DNA of 64,000 nucleotides from an uncultured Woeseiaceae bacterium (GCA_947259285.1 CAMYMR010000002.1:1-64000), one strand, 5' to 3'. Shown: positions 1 through 9,718, counted from the stretch's first letter. Notes: generated by a model from the letters alone, not told the origin. A program made the numbers and translations.

Positions 1-305
1 ATCTGGCCCGATTTCAGCAAAACGAACCAGCGCGGGTTTGCTGTCGGCTCCATCAGCAGCTTGGTGGGTCCTGCGAAAGTGAGGCCCGGGAACGCCTCTT
101 CGACGGCGACGCCGGTTATCGGCCCGGGACGCGGCGGCGCGACGCAGGTCTGATTGTCGGGCCTATTATCCAGCGCGAACAGCGCGGGAGGATCTTGGGC
201 GGGTGGATCTTGCGGCGGCGCAGATTGCGGGTCGCCTCCGCCGCTCGAGCAGGCGGCACAAGAGAATGCGATAAGTGACGTCGGGATAAGTAGTCGGGCC
301 CGCAT
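1..305 (-). CDS. Putative lipoprotein, PQQ-dependent sugar dehydrogenase-like (partial, N-terminus only)
   Basis: An ATG at 305 opens a reading frame that runs without a stop to the left edge, giving about 101 residues. It begins with a hydrophobic signal ending in two close cysteines (C16 and C19, 'SCAACSSGG'). This looks like a lipoprotein signal, although the lipobox is not perfect. A Gln/Pro/Asp-rich linker follows (residues about 25-45). The stretch from about residue 55 ('GVAVEEAFPGLTF' ... 'PRWFVLLKSGQ') resembles the first blade of PQQ-dependent sugar or sorbosone dehydrogenases, periplasmic six-bladed propellers that oxidise aldoses. The family call rests on this short match only, and the catalytic part is outside the window. 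The next gene, rnd, is on the same strand 140 bases upstream. Confidence 0.55.
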   Translation of the reverse strand, partial: MRARLLIPTSLIAFSCAACSSGGGDPQSAPPQDPPAQDPPALFALDNRPDNQTCVAPPRPGPITGVAVEEAFPGLTFAGPTKLLMEPTANPRWFVLLKSGQ

Positions 306-445
306 TGAATCAAACTCCAGGAAGACCGATCAACAGACTATACGACGAGTAATCGCAGGGCGTGTTCCCGACTTCACATTACGCCGAATGTGTCGCCGCA
401 TTGCGACAGTGTCGCGAATCCTGAACCTGCGCCAGCCGAGAGACG

Positions 446-1519
446 TTACAGCATGGCGAGGAGTTCATTGCCGATGACGTCGAGCCGCCAGCCGGAAAAT
501 ACACGTGACCGATCGCTCCGGGACAGAATGATTGTCGCGAGCTCCCGCCTCGGTGCTACGGTCTCGGCTGCAATGCCTAACGCTTCGGCGCATTTCTTTA
601 CGCGAGCCTGCATTTCTTTCAACAACGCCTTTTGTGCTTCGCTGGGCGGCCGCGGCGGGCTGTAGTTTTCTTCGTCAGACGCGGATGCCGCGATTTCTTG
701 CAGCAATTCCTGCCCAACCCGGGCGACGAGTTTAGCCGGCACGCCGTCGATTGCCGCCAGCTGTCTTGCCGAGGTAGGGAGTTGACCAACGATATCCAGG
801 AGCGCGCTGTCGCGGAGAATCCACTGTCGCGGTCGATTTCGAGCGATGGCCTCGCGTTCTCGCCAGGCGGCCAGCCGCGCCGCGGCCGCTCGTTTGCGAC
901 CACGAAAGTTTCTCGCGCCTTTCAGCCGATCGAGCGCCTGCTCTGCGCCTGTATCGTACAGCTTGGGATCGAGCAGCAGGCGCGAATCCTCGCGAGCCCA
1001 TTGTAGCCTGCCTTTGGCCTCCAGACGCTCGCGCAGACGCTCAAAGCCTGGCAACAGGTACTCCACATCTTCAGCGGCGTATTCAAGAAACGCGTCCCGT
1101 AACGGTCGTTTTGTCCAATCCGCCCTTGTATGCGATTTGTCCATATCGACGCCGAACAATTCCTTGACCAGTCCGGCATATCCCATCTGTGCCGGGTAGC
1201 CGAGCAGCGCTGCCGCGATCTGGGTATCGAAGACGGACGTCGGCATCGAGCCCGTGGTGTGCAGGATGACCTCGATATCCTGTCGCGCAGAGTGAACGAT
1301 CCAGTCGCGTGCGAGGAGGGCTTTCCAGAAAGCATCCTGGCTGCTGTCAGTCAGCGGATCCACGCAGTAGATCTCGTCGCCGGCTGCAATTTGCACCAGG
1401 CAAAGCTGTGCAAAGTAGGTCTTCTCCCGCATGAATTCGGTATCCACGCCCAAATGGGCCTGGCCCGTTAAGGCAGAAGCCAGGGTATCGGGTTCATCGA
1501 CGAATCGGTAATTAGGCAT
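446..1519 (-). CDS. rnd: Ribonuclease D
   Basis: This is a 357-residue 3'-5' exoribonuclease of the DEDDy family that trims tRNA 3' ends and other structured RNAs in the cytoplasm. Exo I is visible as 'VDTEF' (D26, E28), Exo II around D81 ('SARQDIEV') and Exo III as Y147-A-A-E-D151, so all metal-binding acids and the catalytic tyrosine are present. A single HRDC domain follows at about residues 209-290 ('ALLDIVGQLPTSARQLAAIDGV'), and the C-terminal part resembles the second helical domain of E. coli RNase D. Length matches the family. The ATG at 1519 fits the family start. The gene is divergent from the membrane protein at 1602, with 82 bases between them. Confidence 0.95.
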   Translation of the reverse strand: MPNYRFVDEPDTLASALTGQAHLGVDTEFMREKTYFAQLCLVQIAAGDEIYCVDPLTDSSQDAFWKALLARDWIVHSARQDIEVILHTTGSMPTSVFDTQIAAALLGYPAQMGYAGLVKELFGVDMDKSHTRADWTKRPLRDAFLEYAAEDVEYLLPGFERLRERLEAKGRLQWAREDSRLLLDPKLYDTGAEQALDRLKGARNFRGRKRAAAARLAAWREREAIARNRPRQWILRDSALLDIVGQLPTSARQLAAIDGVPAKLVARVGQELLQEIAASASDEENYSPPRPPSEAQKALLKEMQARVKKCAEALGIAAETVAPRRELATIILSRSDRSRVFSGWRLDVIGNELLAML

Positions 1520-1601
1520 TGTCCAGCCGAAAGCGATCTACAGAATCGCAGGTTAACATGCGATCATCGCGCTACCGCAGTCAGGGACCCAGAATGCGAC
1601 C

Positions 1602-2117
1602 GTGCTAGCGTTAATCCAAACACTGTTTGACATCGTTTGCCTTCGCAAAGGCCCCGACGCGATTCCGCATTCGACGTTCCTGTTAGTGATTATTGCTGCA
1701 ATGTGGGTGATCGCGGGTGCGGTGATGACGCTGATGACCGCGGAGCTTGATCAAAGAGACTTTTTCATTGGAACGTTGACCGGCATCGCGGGATTGCTGG
1801 TCTACGCTACTATCGTCGTTCTGTCGGGCAGACGTGCTCGCCTCATGCAGGCAATTATGGCTTTCCTGGGCTGCGGTGCTTTGCTGAGTTTGCTGTTCGT
1901 CGCCGGCAACGTTTTCCTTACGCCGTTCCTGAGCGAGAATATAAGCAGTCTGGTAATGACACTGGTACTGTTATGGACCGTACCGGTGGAGGGCCATATC
2001 ATTTCGCGAACGATCGAGAGGCACTGGTACGTTGGCGTCGTAATCGCGGTGGCGGTATTCGCGTTTCAAATGATGCTCTACTCTGCCATGGATCCTGCGA
2101 CGACTTCGGCAATCTGA
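1602..2117 (+). CDS. Four-helix integral membrane protein of unknown function
   Basis: A 171-residue protein with four clear hydrophobic segments at about residues 27-46, 56-75, 84-107 and 142-162, plus a weaker one near 117-130. I do not recognise a family-specific motif. The start is a GTG at 1602. The nearest upstream ATG (1594) is in another frame. The gene ends six bases before mpl and probably shares its transcript, which suggests an envelope role, but that is only an inference from position. Confidence 0.7.
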   Translation: MLALIQTLFDIVCLRKGPDAIPHSTFLLVIIAAMWVIAGAVMTLMTAELDQRDFFIGTLTGIAGLLVYATIVVLSGRRARLMQAIMAFLGCGALLSLLFVAGNVFLTPFLSENISSLVMTLVLLWTVPVEGHIISRTIERHWYVGVVIAVAVFAFQMMLYSAMDPATTSAI

Positions 2118-2123
2118 GGCGGC

Positions 2124-3494
2124 ATGCACATACACATACTCGGAATCTGCGGGACCTTCATGGGCGGCGTTGCGGCGCTGGCGCGCGCTGCGGGCCATCG
2201 GGTGACCGGCTGTGATCGCGGCGTTTATCCGCCAATGAGCACGCAGCTGAAAAATCTCGGTATCGAAATCCACGAGGGCGTCGACGCCGGGCAGCTGGAC
2301 GTCGAGCCCGACTGCGTCGTGGTGGGTAACGTTATGAGCCGCGGCGTCGAGGTCGTCGAGGCCATGCTGGACCGGGGTCTCCCGTACAAGTCCGGACCCC
2401 ACTGGCTCGCAGAGAATGTCCTCAAGGATCGGCACGTTCTTGCGGTAGCGGGAACTCATGGCAAAACGACAGCGGCAAGTATGCTGGCATGGATACTTCA
2501 TGATGCCGGTCGCGCTCCTGGTTTCCTTGTTGGCGGCATACCGGCGAATTTCGGCGAATCCGCCCGATTCGGCGAGTCGAACTATTTCGTGGTCGAGGCC
2601 GACGAGTACGATACGGCGTTTTTCGACAAGCGGGCCAAGTTCGTCCACTATCGGCCGCGCACCGTCGTATTGAATAACCTCGAGTACGACCATGCAGATA
2701 TCTACCCCGATATCGACGCGATCCTCTGGCAGTTCCACCAGCTCTTGCGCACCGTGCCAGGCTGCGGTCGCATTATCAAAAACGTTGCTGACGAGAATCT
2801 CGTCCGGCTTATTGACATGGGCTGCTGGACACCAGTTCAGACGTTTGGCCTCGACGACGAAGGCGACTGGACGGCGAGTTTTGCCGATAAAGTCGAGCGT
2901 CGCATAAGCATGCAAGGCCCGCGGGGCGGGTCGGCGGATACCCGCTGGCAGATCGGTGGCCGATACAATCTCGAGAACGCGATTGCGGCGGTCGCCGCCG
3001 CCGCGTCGGCCGGCGTGTCGCTTGAACAGGCTGTCGATGCACTGTCGCGTTTCGAAGGCGTCAAGCGTCGTATGGAGCGCACGGCGACCGTTGCGGACAT
3101 CGCGATTTATGATGATTTCGCCCATCACCCCACTGCCATCAAGAGGACGCTGGCATCGGTCAGGCGTCGCTATCCTGGTCACCGTGTAGTCGTCGCCATC
3201 GAGCCCCGATCGAACACGATGAAGCTCGGAATCCACAACGATACAATTGCCGACGCGCTCGCGGGCGCGGATCTTGTCTGGATGTATCGTCCCAAAGAGA
3301 TGGGCAAGGAATTCGAAGCGGCATTATCGGAACTGGGGTCCAAGATTCGCCTGTTCGGTGACTATGATCAGCTGGTCGCCGACATGTCCACGCGAGTACT
3401 ATCGGGCGATCAGGTGGTTTTCATGAGTAACGGCGGCTTCGGCTCGGCGCGACAGACCTTGACTGCCATGCTGCAGCGCACACGCAGCAGCTAA
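2124..3494 (+). CDS. mpl: UDP-N-acetylmuramate:L-alanyl-gamma-D-glutamyl-meso-diaminopimelate ligase
   Basis: Mpl is the peptidoglycan-recycling ligase that joins the recovered tripeptide L-Ala-gamma-D-Glu-mDAP to UDP-MurNAc with ATP. The 456-residue protein starts with 'MHIHILGICGTFMGG', the Mpl/MurC-type nucleotide-binding loop. The Mur-ligase P-loop 'GTHGKTT' is at residues 110-116 ('[18 protein letters not shown]'). The C-terminal domain has 'YDDFAHHPTAI' and 'EPRSNTMKLGIH', which set Mpl apart from MurC. Length is normal (about 450-460). It follows the membrane protein at 1602 by six bases. Together with the murC in the dcw cluster, the cell has both the de novo and the salvage enzyme. 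Confidence 0.96.
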   Translation: MHIHILGICGTFMGGVAALARAAGHRVTGCDRGVYPPMSTQLKNLGIEIHEGVDAGQLDVEPDCVVVGNVMSRGVEVVEAMLDRGLPYKSGPHWLAENVLKDRHVLAVAGTHGKTTAASMLAWILHDAGRAPGFLVGGIPANFGESARFGESNYFVVEADEYDTAFFDKRAKFVHYRPRTVVLNNLEYDHADIYPDIDAILWQFHQLLRTVPGCGRIIKNVADENLVRLIDMGCWTPVQTFGLDDEGDWTASFADKVERRISMQGPRGGSADTRWQIGGRYNLENAIAAVAAAASAGVSLEQAVDALSRFEGVKRRMERTATVADIAIYDDFAHHPTAIKRTLASVRRRYPGHRVVVAIEPRSNTMKLGIHNDTIADALAGADLVWMYRPKEMGKEFEAALSELGSKIRLFGDYDQLVADMSTRVLSGDQVVFMSNGGFGSARQTLTAMLQRTRSS

Positions 3495-3593
3495 CAGTTG
3501 CGGCTATTGCGGCTCTATAAAGAGCGGCTTCCCCGTATCCTGGCCAGATTACCGCTCCTCAGATACGTGACTGGCGGGAAAAGTTGGCAGATC

Positions 3594-3614
3594 GCGGCTG
3601 GGAGCCGCTCCTAC
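3594..3614. repeat. REP-like palindromic unit (GTAGGAGCGGCT family)
   Basis: Read on the minus strand this is GTAGGA followed by the hairpin GCGGCT-CCC-AGCCGC. It belongs to the short 'GTAGGAGCGGCT...AGCCGC' extragenic repeats that are common in Pseudomonas and Xanthomonas relatives. A more decayed unit (AGAGCGGCTTCC ... ACCGCTCCTC) lies just left at about 3531-3560. Together they fill most of the 133 bases between mpl and the LON-domain gene, and the right unit ends 13 bases before the start codon of that gene. Confidence 0.6.
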
Positions 3615-3627
3615 TATACTGGACGTA

Positions 3628-4212
3628 ATGGAGGCACCCCTTTTTCCGCTGCGAACCGTACTCTTCCCGGGTGGGCCGTTGCCACTGCGCATATTCGAGT
3701 CACGTTACATCGACATGATCAGCAGGTGCATGAAAAACGACCTGCCGTTCGGCGTACTCCTGATAAAGAAAGGGCGCGAGGATGGACTTGCGACCACTCA
3801 CGAAGTGGGGACGTTGGCGAAGATAACGGACTGGTATCAGGGCAGCGACGGTTTGCTCGGGGTCACAGCGGCCGGTACTGATCGTTTTCGGCTGCTCTCT
3901 GTACGCCAGCAATCCGATGGACTGAATATCGGTACGATCGAGATGATAACGGCCGAAGCCGATATGGCGCTTCCCGACGAATATAAATCGTTAAAGAAGA
4001 TCCTGGAAAGTGTTCTCGACGATCTGGGGCGTTTGTACGATTCGCTCGATCGGCGCTTCGACGATGCCGTCTGGGTTACCTATCGCCTGATCGAGATCTT
4101 GCCGATCGACCTCGAGGAAAAGCAGCGCTTTCTCGAGAGTAGCGATACGCTGGCTCGACTCAAGCTTATCGATCAATTGATGAACAGCGTCAGAGGTTCG
4201 ACCCCAGAGTAG
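3628..4212 (+). CDS. LON peptidase substrate-binding domain-containing protein
   Basis: A 194-residue stand-alone LON N-terminal domain (LonRF/YP_-type) without the AAA+ or protease parts. The family signature is at the start: '[21 protein letters not shown]' is split here as '[13 protein letters not shown]' then 'PLRIFESRY' (residues 4-28), followed by 'GVLLIKKG' and 'GTLAKITDW'. Such proteins are thought to bind unfolded or peptide substrates, but no reaction is established. Its end overlaps the end of hemL by 23 bases (4190-4212) on the opposite strand. REP-like DNA occupies its upstream region. Confidence 0.9.
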   Translation: MEAPLFPLRTVLFPGGPLPLRIFESRYIDMISRCMKNDLPFGVLLIKKGREDGLATTHEVGTLAKITDWYQGSDGLLGVTAAGTDRFRLLSVRQQSDGLNIGTIEMITAEADMALPDEYKSLKKILESVLDDLGRLYDSLDRRFDDAVWVTYRLIEILPIDLEEKQRFLESSDTLARLKLIDQLMNSVRGSTPE

Positions 4213-5470
4213 CGAACACTTTTTCTGCTGCGGTGATCGTGGCATCAATCTCGTCGACGCCATGCGCGGCCGAGACAAACCCTGCTTCAAATGCCGACGG
4301 CGCCAGGTAGACGCCTTCGTCGAGCATACCGCGGAAGAATTTCTGAAACCGCCCGATATCGGCGGCCGCCACCTGGTCGAAACTCCTCACCGGTCCGCTA
4401 TCTGTAAAGACGAAACCAAACATTCCGCCTTCGTTTTCGGTCGACATCGCGATTCCGGCAGCATCTGCGGCCGCTGCAAGGCCGTCCGTCAGACGGCGGG
4501 TCGAGGCGCTCAACGACTCATAGAATCCGGGCATATCGAGATGTTCGAGCGTGGCGAGGCCGGCGGCCATCGCCACCGGGTTGCCCGATAGGGTGCCCGC
4601 CTGATAAACCGGACCGTCCGGCGCAATGCTCTCCATAACATCCGCGCGGCCGCCGAATGCGGCCGCGGGCATGCCGCCGCCGACGATCTTCCCGAGCGTG
4701 GTCAGGTCCGGTTCGATGCCGTACATCGCCTGCGCGCCACCCTTGGCGACGCGAAATCCAGTCATGACTTCATCGAATATCAGCAGCGCGCCGAATTCGG
4801 CGGTTGCCTCGCGCAGTGACTCGAGAAAGCCGGGTACCGGCGGTACCATGTTCATGTTGCCGGCGATCGGCTCGACGATGATGCAGGCGATTTGCTCGCC
4901 GAGTTCGGCAAATGCCGTGTTCACCGCGTTGATGTCGTTGAAAGGCAGAGTGATCGTGTGTTCGGCGAGACCGGCTGGCACGCCCGGCGAACTTGGCACA
5001 CCCAATGTCAGCGCGCCCGAGCCGGCTTTGATCAGCAGCGAGTCGGAGTGGCCATGATAGCAACCCTCAAACTTGATGATCTTGTCACGGCCTGTATGGC
5101 CGCGCGCCAGTCGTATCGCGCTCATCGTCGCTTCAGTACCCGAACTGACCATTCGGACACGTTCGATTGACGGCATGATTTCGCAGATCTTTTCCGCCAT
5201 TCGCGTCTCGAGGACGCAGGGCGCGCCAAAGCTCAGGCCGTTCTCGGCGGCGTCCGAGACAGCCGAAACGACAGCAGGATGACAATGTCCGAGGATCATG
5301 GGTCCCCAGGAGCCGATGTAGTCGATGTATCGTCGGTCGTCTTCGGCCGTAAGCCATGCACCCTTCGCACTCTTGAAGAAGATCGGATCACCGCCGACAG
5401 CGGCGAAAGCCCTGACCGGCGAGTTGACGCCGCCAGCAATGACGCGCTGCGCGTTTGTAAACAAGCTCAT
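4190..5470 (-). CDS. hemL: Glutamate-1-semialdehyde 2,1-aminomutase
   Basis: HemL converts glutamate-1-semialdehyde to 5-aminolevulinate, the second step of the C5 route to haem, in the cytoplasm using PLP. The 426-residue protein has the family start '[16 protein letters not shown]', the phosphate-binding region '[15 protein letters not shown]' (109-123), the cofactor aspartate in '[10 protein letters not shown]' (231-240) and the Schiff-base lysine K261 in '[12 protein letters not shown]'. Length is exactly that of typical HemL. It is the last gene of the leftward run metK-ahcY-cpdA-traB-like-hemL, 27 bases after its neighbour, with which it probably shares a transcript. Confidence 0.97.
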   Translation of the reverse strand: MSLFTNAQRVIAGGVNSPVRAFAAVGGDPIFFKSAKGAWLTAEDDRRYIDYIGSWGPMILGHCHPAVVSAVSDAAENGLSFGAPCVLETRMAEKICEIMPSIERVRMVSSGTEATMSAIRLARGHTGRDKIIKFEGCYHGHSDSLLIKAGSGALTLGVPSSPGVPAGLAEHTITLPFNDINAVNTAFAELGEQIACIIVEPIAGNMNMVPPVPGFLESLREATAEFGALLIFDEVMTGFRVAKGGAQAMYGIEPDLTTLGKIVGGGMPAAAFGGRADVMESIAPDGPVYQAGTLSGNPVAMAAGLATLEHLDMPGFYESLSASTRRLTDGLAAAADAAGIAMSTENEGGMFGFVFTDSGPVRSFDQVAAADIGRFQKFFRGMLDEGVYLAPSAFEAGFVSAAHGVDEIDATITAAEKVFATLGSNL

Positions 5471-5497
5471 GATTTTTCTCCCAGGTCGTCGCGCATG

Positions 5498-6394
5498 CTA
5501 TCGAACGGACGCCGGCTCACTCAACTGGATAATCTCGATACCCTTTTTCGCCAGAAGCTTGGGTACGCCCTGTTCGCCAACGAGGTGGAGGGCACCCACA
5601 ATAATGAGGTAGTCGTCACGGTCATCAAGCAGCTCATTGATCTGCGAGACCCACCGCCGGTTGCGGTTCGTTACCAGCGCATCGCTGAGTTCCTCGTGTC
5701 CTTGAAAGCTGTCAAGCAGTTCGGCTTCGAGAAACGCAATGTCTCCGTAGCGCCAGGCGTCGATCACCCCGTCAATGAACTCCCGCATCCCGGCACTCTC
5801 CTCGAGCGTTTGAATCAACATATCTCGCTGCGCCGGCAAAGACAGACCGTCGAGAAAGGCCAGCTGCTCCTCGATGAGCTCGAGTCCTTCAATCGGCTTG
5901 CCGTCTGCCACGGCGCGGGCGGTCATGTGCATTTCAACCCCGAGTGCCGGATTAAAGCCAATGCGGTACAGCGACATCATCTCGACGGTAATCGCAGCCA
6001 GCCAGGGCTCACTCTTGTCCAGCATGTCGATCGGTATATCGCTCGCCTCGGCCGCCGCCGCGGCGCGCCGGTACAGATCCTCGCCCATCAGGTCGCGCAG
6101 CGTCGTGCCGTCGCGCAGCACGCCATTTTGATTGAATAGTTGTTGCGTTGCCGTGGCGTCAAGATCGTCCATGTCCAGTTCCATGATGAGAACTTCCGCG
6201 TCCTCGTAAGCTTCGTTAATGACGCTGGGCAGCGGATGATCTTCCTCGCGCAACAGGTGGATCGAGCCGAGCAGGTAAATAGAGTTGCTAATACCCTGGG
6301 CACGCCAGAGCGTCACGGGATGCGCAGGCGTATCTGCCCGGACGGAGCATGCCGTCACCAGTAGAAGCAAGATGCAGGATGCAACCCTAGTCAT
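5498..6394 (-). CDS. TraB/GumN family (PrsW/Tiki-like) lipoprotein
   Basis: A 298-residue exported protein of the TraB/GumN family. I chose the ATG at 6394 because it opens a signal sequence ('MTRVASCILLLLVTAC') and overlaps the cpdA stop by eight bases. The longer frame to 6667 reads through cpdA and is not credible. A lipobox 'VTAC' puts the acylated cysteine at C16, although cleavage after 'SVRA' is also possible. Family motifs: 'YLLGSIHLL' near the N-terminus, the acidic 'MELDMDDL', and the C-terminal 'IIVGALHLVGEQGVPKLLAKKG'. Members resemble Tiki metalloproteases (conserved GxH pair), but bacterial substrates are unknown. Its placement between cpdA and hemL gives no clear role. Confidence 0.88.
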   Translation of the reverse strand: MTRVASCILLLLVTACSVRADTPAHPVTLWRAQGISNSIYLLGSIHLLREEDHPLPSVINEAYEDAEVLIMELDMDDLDATATQQLFNQNGVLRDGTTLRDLMGEDLYRRAAAAAEASDIPIDMLDKSEPWLAAITVEMMSLYRIGFNPALGVEMHMTARAVADGKPIEGLELIEEQLAFLDGLSLPAQRDMLIQTLEESAGMREFIDGVIDAWRYGDIAFLEAELLDSFQGHEELSDALVTNRNRRWVSQINELLDDRDDYLIIVGALHLVGEQGVPKLLAKKGIEIIQLSEPASVR

Positions 6395-7139
6395 CGTCCA
6401 GCCAGACCAGTTCAGCGTCGTTACCACCGTCGCCCCGCAACGTGATGCGACGATACGCGGGCGGGCGATCGTCGAGGGCGAAATCATCGCTGCCAGGCAG
6501 GAACTGGCGGCAGGTCGACGGTGTCGCGATAATCCGAATGCCCTCATGTTCTTCATCGTACGCCTGGTGCACGTGTCCGAAAACCACGAGGCGAACGCGG
6601 CCGAGCGAGGATAGTGTTTGCAGAAACTCAGCTCCATTTTCGAGTCCCACCGTATCCAGCCAGGCACTGCCCATCGATACCGGCGGATGATGCAGGCAGA
6701 CCATCACGTGCTTTGCGTCACTATTGCCCACGATGTCTGCAAGACGATTCAGCTCCTCAGTCTCCAGGAACCCGAACGCTTCATCGGCCTTACAGCTATC
6801 GAGGCCCACGAGCAGCCAGTCGCCCACCTCTTCATATGCGCAGTACGAAAACGGTGGCACACAACAAACGCGCCGCATCAGCGCCCGCACGTCGTGATTG
6901 CCCGGCACACAGTGCATACGAAGATTCAGCGGCAGCATCAATTCTCGAAATCGATCGTACGCCTCCGCCGAATCATCCTGGATCAGATCGCCGGTGATAA
7001 CGACGCGATCGGCAATCCAGTCGCCTGCCTGGTAGTGGTCGAGAACCCGCTGCAACGATGCTTGCGTCTCGGTACCGCGCAGGGCCCCGTCAGCAGCAGC
7101 GAACAGATGCGGATCCGTAAGGTGCAGGATCCGAATCAA
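6387..7139 (-). CDS. cpdA: 3',5'-cyclic-AMP phosphodiesterase CpdA
   Basis: A 250-residue class III metallophosphoesterase that hydrolyses cAMP to AMP. All metal-binding motifs are present: 'LHLTDPHL' (D9, H11), 'ITGDLIQDDS' (GD at 50-51), 'VPGNHD' (80-83), 'VCLHHPPV' and 'VFGHVHQAY'. Length is close to the E. coli enzyme (275). Related Icc proteins may act on other nucleotides, so the cAMP substrate is inferred from family. The gene is 44 bases downstream of ahcY and overlaps the TraB-like gene (start codon ATG and stop TAG share the eight bases 6387-6394), so the two are probably translationally coupled. Confidence 0.9.
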   Translation of the reverse strand: MIRILHLTDPHLFAAADGALRGTETQASLQRVLDHYQAGDWIADRVVITGDLIQDDSAEAYDRFRELMLPLNLRMHCVPGNHDVRALMRRVCCVPPFSYCAYEEVGDWLLVGLDSCKADEAFGFLETEELNRLADIVGNSDAKHVMVCLHHPPVSMGSAWLDTVGLENGAEFLQTLSSLGRVRLVVFGHVHQAYDEEHEGIRIIATPSTCRQFLPGSDDFALDDRPPAYRRITLRGDGGNDAELVWLDDD

Positions 7140-7183
7140 TTCGCTGTTCGCGGCGTCAGGGTTCGTTCGGATAGGAAGAATCC

Positions 7184-8497
7184 TTAGTAGCGGTAAATCT
7201 CCGCTTTGTACGGACCCTCTTTGTCGACGCCAATGTATTTGGCCTGTTCATCCGTCAGCGTCGTGAGCTTCGCACCAACGCGGTCCAGGTGAAGGCGGGC
7301 GACTTTTTCATCGAGATGCTTGGGCAGGACATAGACTGAATTGTCGTACTTGTCGTGGTTATGCCAAAGCTCGATCTGCGCCAGCACCTGGTTCGTAAAC
7401 GAGTTGGACATTACGAAGCTAGGATGCCCGGTGCCGCAGCCCAGGTTCACGAGTCGGCCCTCAGCCAGCAAAATAAGGCGCTTGCCGTCCGGAAAAATGA
7501 CGTGGTCAACCTGCGGCTTGATGTTCTCCCACTGGTACTTCTTGAGGTAGGCGACGTCGATCTCGTTGTCGAAGTGACCAATGTTGCAGACAATGGCCTG
7601 ATCGCGCATACGATCCATCTGTGGGCCGGTAACGACGTGATAATTGCCGGTCGCCGTGACCACGATGTCGACCTGATCGCAGACTTCGTCGAAATCCACA
7701 ACGCGGTAGCCTTCCATCGAGGCCTGCAACGCGCAGATCGGATCGATCTCGGTTACCCATACGTTTGCGCCGAGCGCTCTCAGGGACTGCGCGGAACCCT
7801 TGCCGACATCGCCAAAGCCGCAGACGACAGCGATCTTGCCGGCGACCATGACATCGGTGGCCCGTTTGATGCTGTCGACCAGCGATTCACGACAGCCGTA
7901 GAGGTTGTCGAACTTGGATTTGGTAACGGAATCATTGACGTTGAAGGCCGGGCACATCAGGGAGCCCTCCGCCATCATTTCGTAAAGGCGCTTGACACCC
8001 GTCGTCGTCTCCTCCGACAGGCCCTTGACCTCTTTCATGATCGCCGGGTACTTCTCGTGCATTAGTCCGGTCAGGTCTCCGCCATCGTCGAGGATCATGT
8101 TCGGCGTCCAGCCATCGGGGCCGTTGATTGTCTGCTCCACGCACCACCAGTATTCGTCCTCCGTTTCGCCTTTCCACGCAAAAACGGGGATTCCGCCGGC
8201 CGCAATCGCCGCTGCCGCATGGTCCTGGGTCGAAAAGATGTTGCACGAGGACCAGCGAATCTCCGCGCCGAGCTGGCTGAGTGTCTCAATCAGTACGGCT
8301 GTCTGGATGGTCATGTGCAGGCAGCCGGTCAGGCGAACGCCTTTCAATGGCTGCTGGTCTTTATATTCCTCGCGTATCGCCATGAGGCCCGGCATTTCGG
8401 TTTCGGCGATCGCGATTTCCTTGCGGCCGAAGTCGGCGAGCGAAATGTCGGCAACCTTGTAGTCATTCTTCTGAAGGGCAACGGCTTCGCTGCTCAT
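7184..8497 (-). CDS. ahcY: Adenosylhomocysteinase
   Basis: AhcY splits S-adenosylhomocysteine into adenosine and homocysteine with tightly bound NAD, removing the product inhibitor of methyltransferases. I place the start at the ATG at 8497, preceded by the ribosome site AGGAGAACC. The frame continues to 8584 but overlaps metK. This gives 437 residues. Visible are the substrate region '[16 protein letters not shown]', the NAD loop '[15 protein letters not shown]', '[17 protein letters not shown]' and the C-terminal 'PYKAEIYRY' that reaches into the neighbouring subunit. metK lies 38 bases upstream on the same strand, so one transcript makes SAM and clears SAH. Confidence 0.97.
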   Translation of the reverse strand: MSSEAVALQKNDYKVADISLADFGRKEIAIAETEMPGLMAIREEYKDQQPLKGVRLTGCLHMTIQTAVLIETLSQLGAEIRWSSCNIFSTQDHAAAAIAAGGIPVFAWKGETEDEYWWCVEQTINGPDGWTPNMILDDGGDLTGLMHEKYPAIMKEVKGLSEETTTGVKRLYEMMAEGSLMCPAFNVNDSVTKSKFDNLYGCRESLVDSIKRATDVMVAGKIAVVCGFGDVGKGSAQSLRALGANVWVTEIDPICALQASMEGYRVVDFDEVCDQVDIVVTATGNYHVVTGPQMDRMRDQAIVCNIGHFDNEIDVAYLKKYQWENIKPQVDHVIFPDGKRLILLAEGRLVNLGCGTGHPSFVMSNSFTNQVLAQIELWHNHDKYDNSVYVLPKHLDEKVARLHLDRVGAKLTTLTDEQAKYIGVDKEGPYKAEIYRY

Positions 8498-8535
8498 GGT
8501 GGTTCTCCTGGTCAATTGATGGTTATGCGTCCGGT

Positions 8536-9693
8536 TTATGCGGCGGCGTCTCTCAACATCTCGGCCTTGTCGGTCTTTTCCCAACTAACGTCGATATCAT
8601 CCCGGCCAAAATGACCGTAGGCGGCGGTCTGCTTATAGATGGGTCTGATGAGATCAAGCATGCCCAGAATACCGTACGGCCTTAGATCGAAATGTTCGCG
8701 GATCAGTTCCGTCAGCTTTGTATCTGGATGTTTCCCTGTGCCAAATGTGCTGACGCTGATTGACGTCGGCTCGGCAACGCCGATGGCATAAGAGACCTGT
8801 ATCTCGCAGCGGTCCGCGAGACCGGCCGCGACAATGTTCTTCGCGACATAGCGCGCCGCGTAAGCGGCCGACCGGTCGACTTTCGATGGGTCTTTGCCGG
8901 AAAATGCCCCACCGCCGTGACGTGCCGAGCCTCCGTAGGTATCGACGATGATCTTTCGCCCCGTCAGTCCGCAGTCGCCCATCGGCCCGCCGATCTCGAA
9001 ACGGCCCGTCGGGTTGATATGGTACTTGGTGTCTGCGTTTACGAGCTCAGCCGGGATGATCGGCTTGATGATCTCTTCCATTACGCCTTCTTGGAGGTCG
9101 GCCATCGACACGTCGGGAGCATGCTGCGACGACAGTACGATCGCGTCGATGGCAACCGGTTTTCCTCCGTCGTAAACGAATGTCACCTGGCTCTTGGCGT
9201 CCGGACGCAAGTAGGGCAGGGTGCCGTTCTTTCGTACCTCGGCCTGACGACGAACCAGCCGATGCGAGTAGGTGATAGGCGCCGGCATGAGGACTTCGGT
9301 CTCGTTGGTGGCGTAGCCGAACATGAGGCCCTGGTCTCCGGCACCCTGCATTTCGGCAGATTCACGGTCGACACCTTGCGCAATATCCGGCGACTGCTTG
9401 CCAATCGCATTGAGTACCGAGCACGATGCTCCGTCGAAGCCCATTTCGGAGCTGTTGTAGCCAATCTCGAGTACCGTCGCACGCACGATGTCCTCGATAT
9501 CGACCCACGCAGACGTCGTAATCTCGCCCGCGACGATCGCGACACCGGTCTTGACCATAGTTTCACAGGCCACGCGCGCTTTTGGATCCTGCTCGATTAT
9601 GGCGTCCAGAATCGCGTCTGAAATCTGGTCGGCAATCTTGTCGGGATGACCCTCGGAAACGGATTCCGAGGTAAAAAGGAAGGCATCACTCAT
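8536..9693 (-). CDS. metK: S-adenosylmethionine synthetase
   Basis: MetK makes SAM from methionine and ATP. The start at 9693 gives 385 residues beginning '[20 protein letters not shown]', the normal family N-terminus. The longer open frame to 10089 is antisense to tkt. The ATP site '[13 protein letters not shown]', the loop '[15 protein letters not shown]', and '[19 protein letters not shown]' are all present. It heads the leftward run metK-ahcY-cpdA-traB-like-hemL and is divergent from tkt. Its 141-base upstream region holds a strong hairpin (9719-9771) in the leader, suggesting control at the RNA level, although no known SAM or SAH riboswitch class is recognised there. Confidence 0.97.
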   Translation of the reverse strand: MSDAFLFTSESVSEGHPDKIADQISDAILDAIIEQDPKARVACETMVKTGVAIVAGEITTSAWVDIEDIVRATVLEIGYNSSEMGFDGASCSVLNAIGKQSPDIAQGVDRESAEMQGAGDQGLMFGYATNETEVLMPAPITYSHRLVRRQAEVRKNGTLPYLRPDAKSQVTFVYDGGKPVAIDAIVLSSQHAPDVSMADLQEGVMEEIIKPIIPAELVNADTKYHINPTGRFEIGGPMGDCGLTGRKIIVDTYGGSARHGGGAFSGKDPSKVDRSAAYAARYVAKNIVAAGLADRCEIQVSYAIGVAEPTSISVSTFGTGKHPDTKLTELIREHFDLRPYGILGMLDLIRPIYKQTAAYGHFGRDDIDVSWEKTDKAEMLRDAAA

Positions 9694-9718
9694 GGTTTTA
9701 AAGGTTCTCGAATGGATT

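Noticed and set aside
1971-3236. 421-codon open frame on the minus strand
   Set aside because: It is antisense to mpl, has no family match, and is an artefact of GC-rich codon use.
5279-6139. 286-codon open frame on the plus strand
   Set aside because: Antisense to hemL and the TraB-like gene, without homology.
6395-6667. N-terminal extension of the TraB-like protein
   Set aside because: The extra residues are an out-of-frame reading of cpdA, and the internal ATG at 6394 opens a proper signal sequence.
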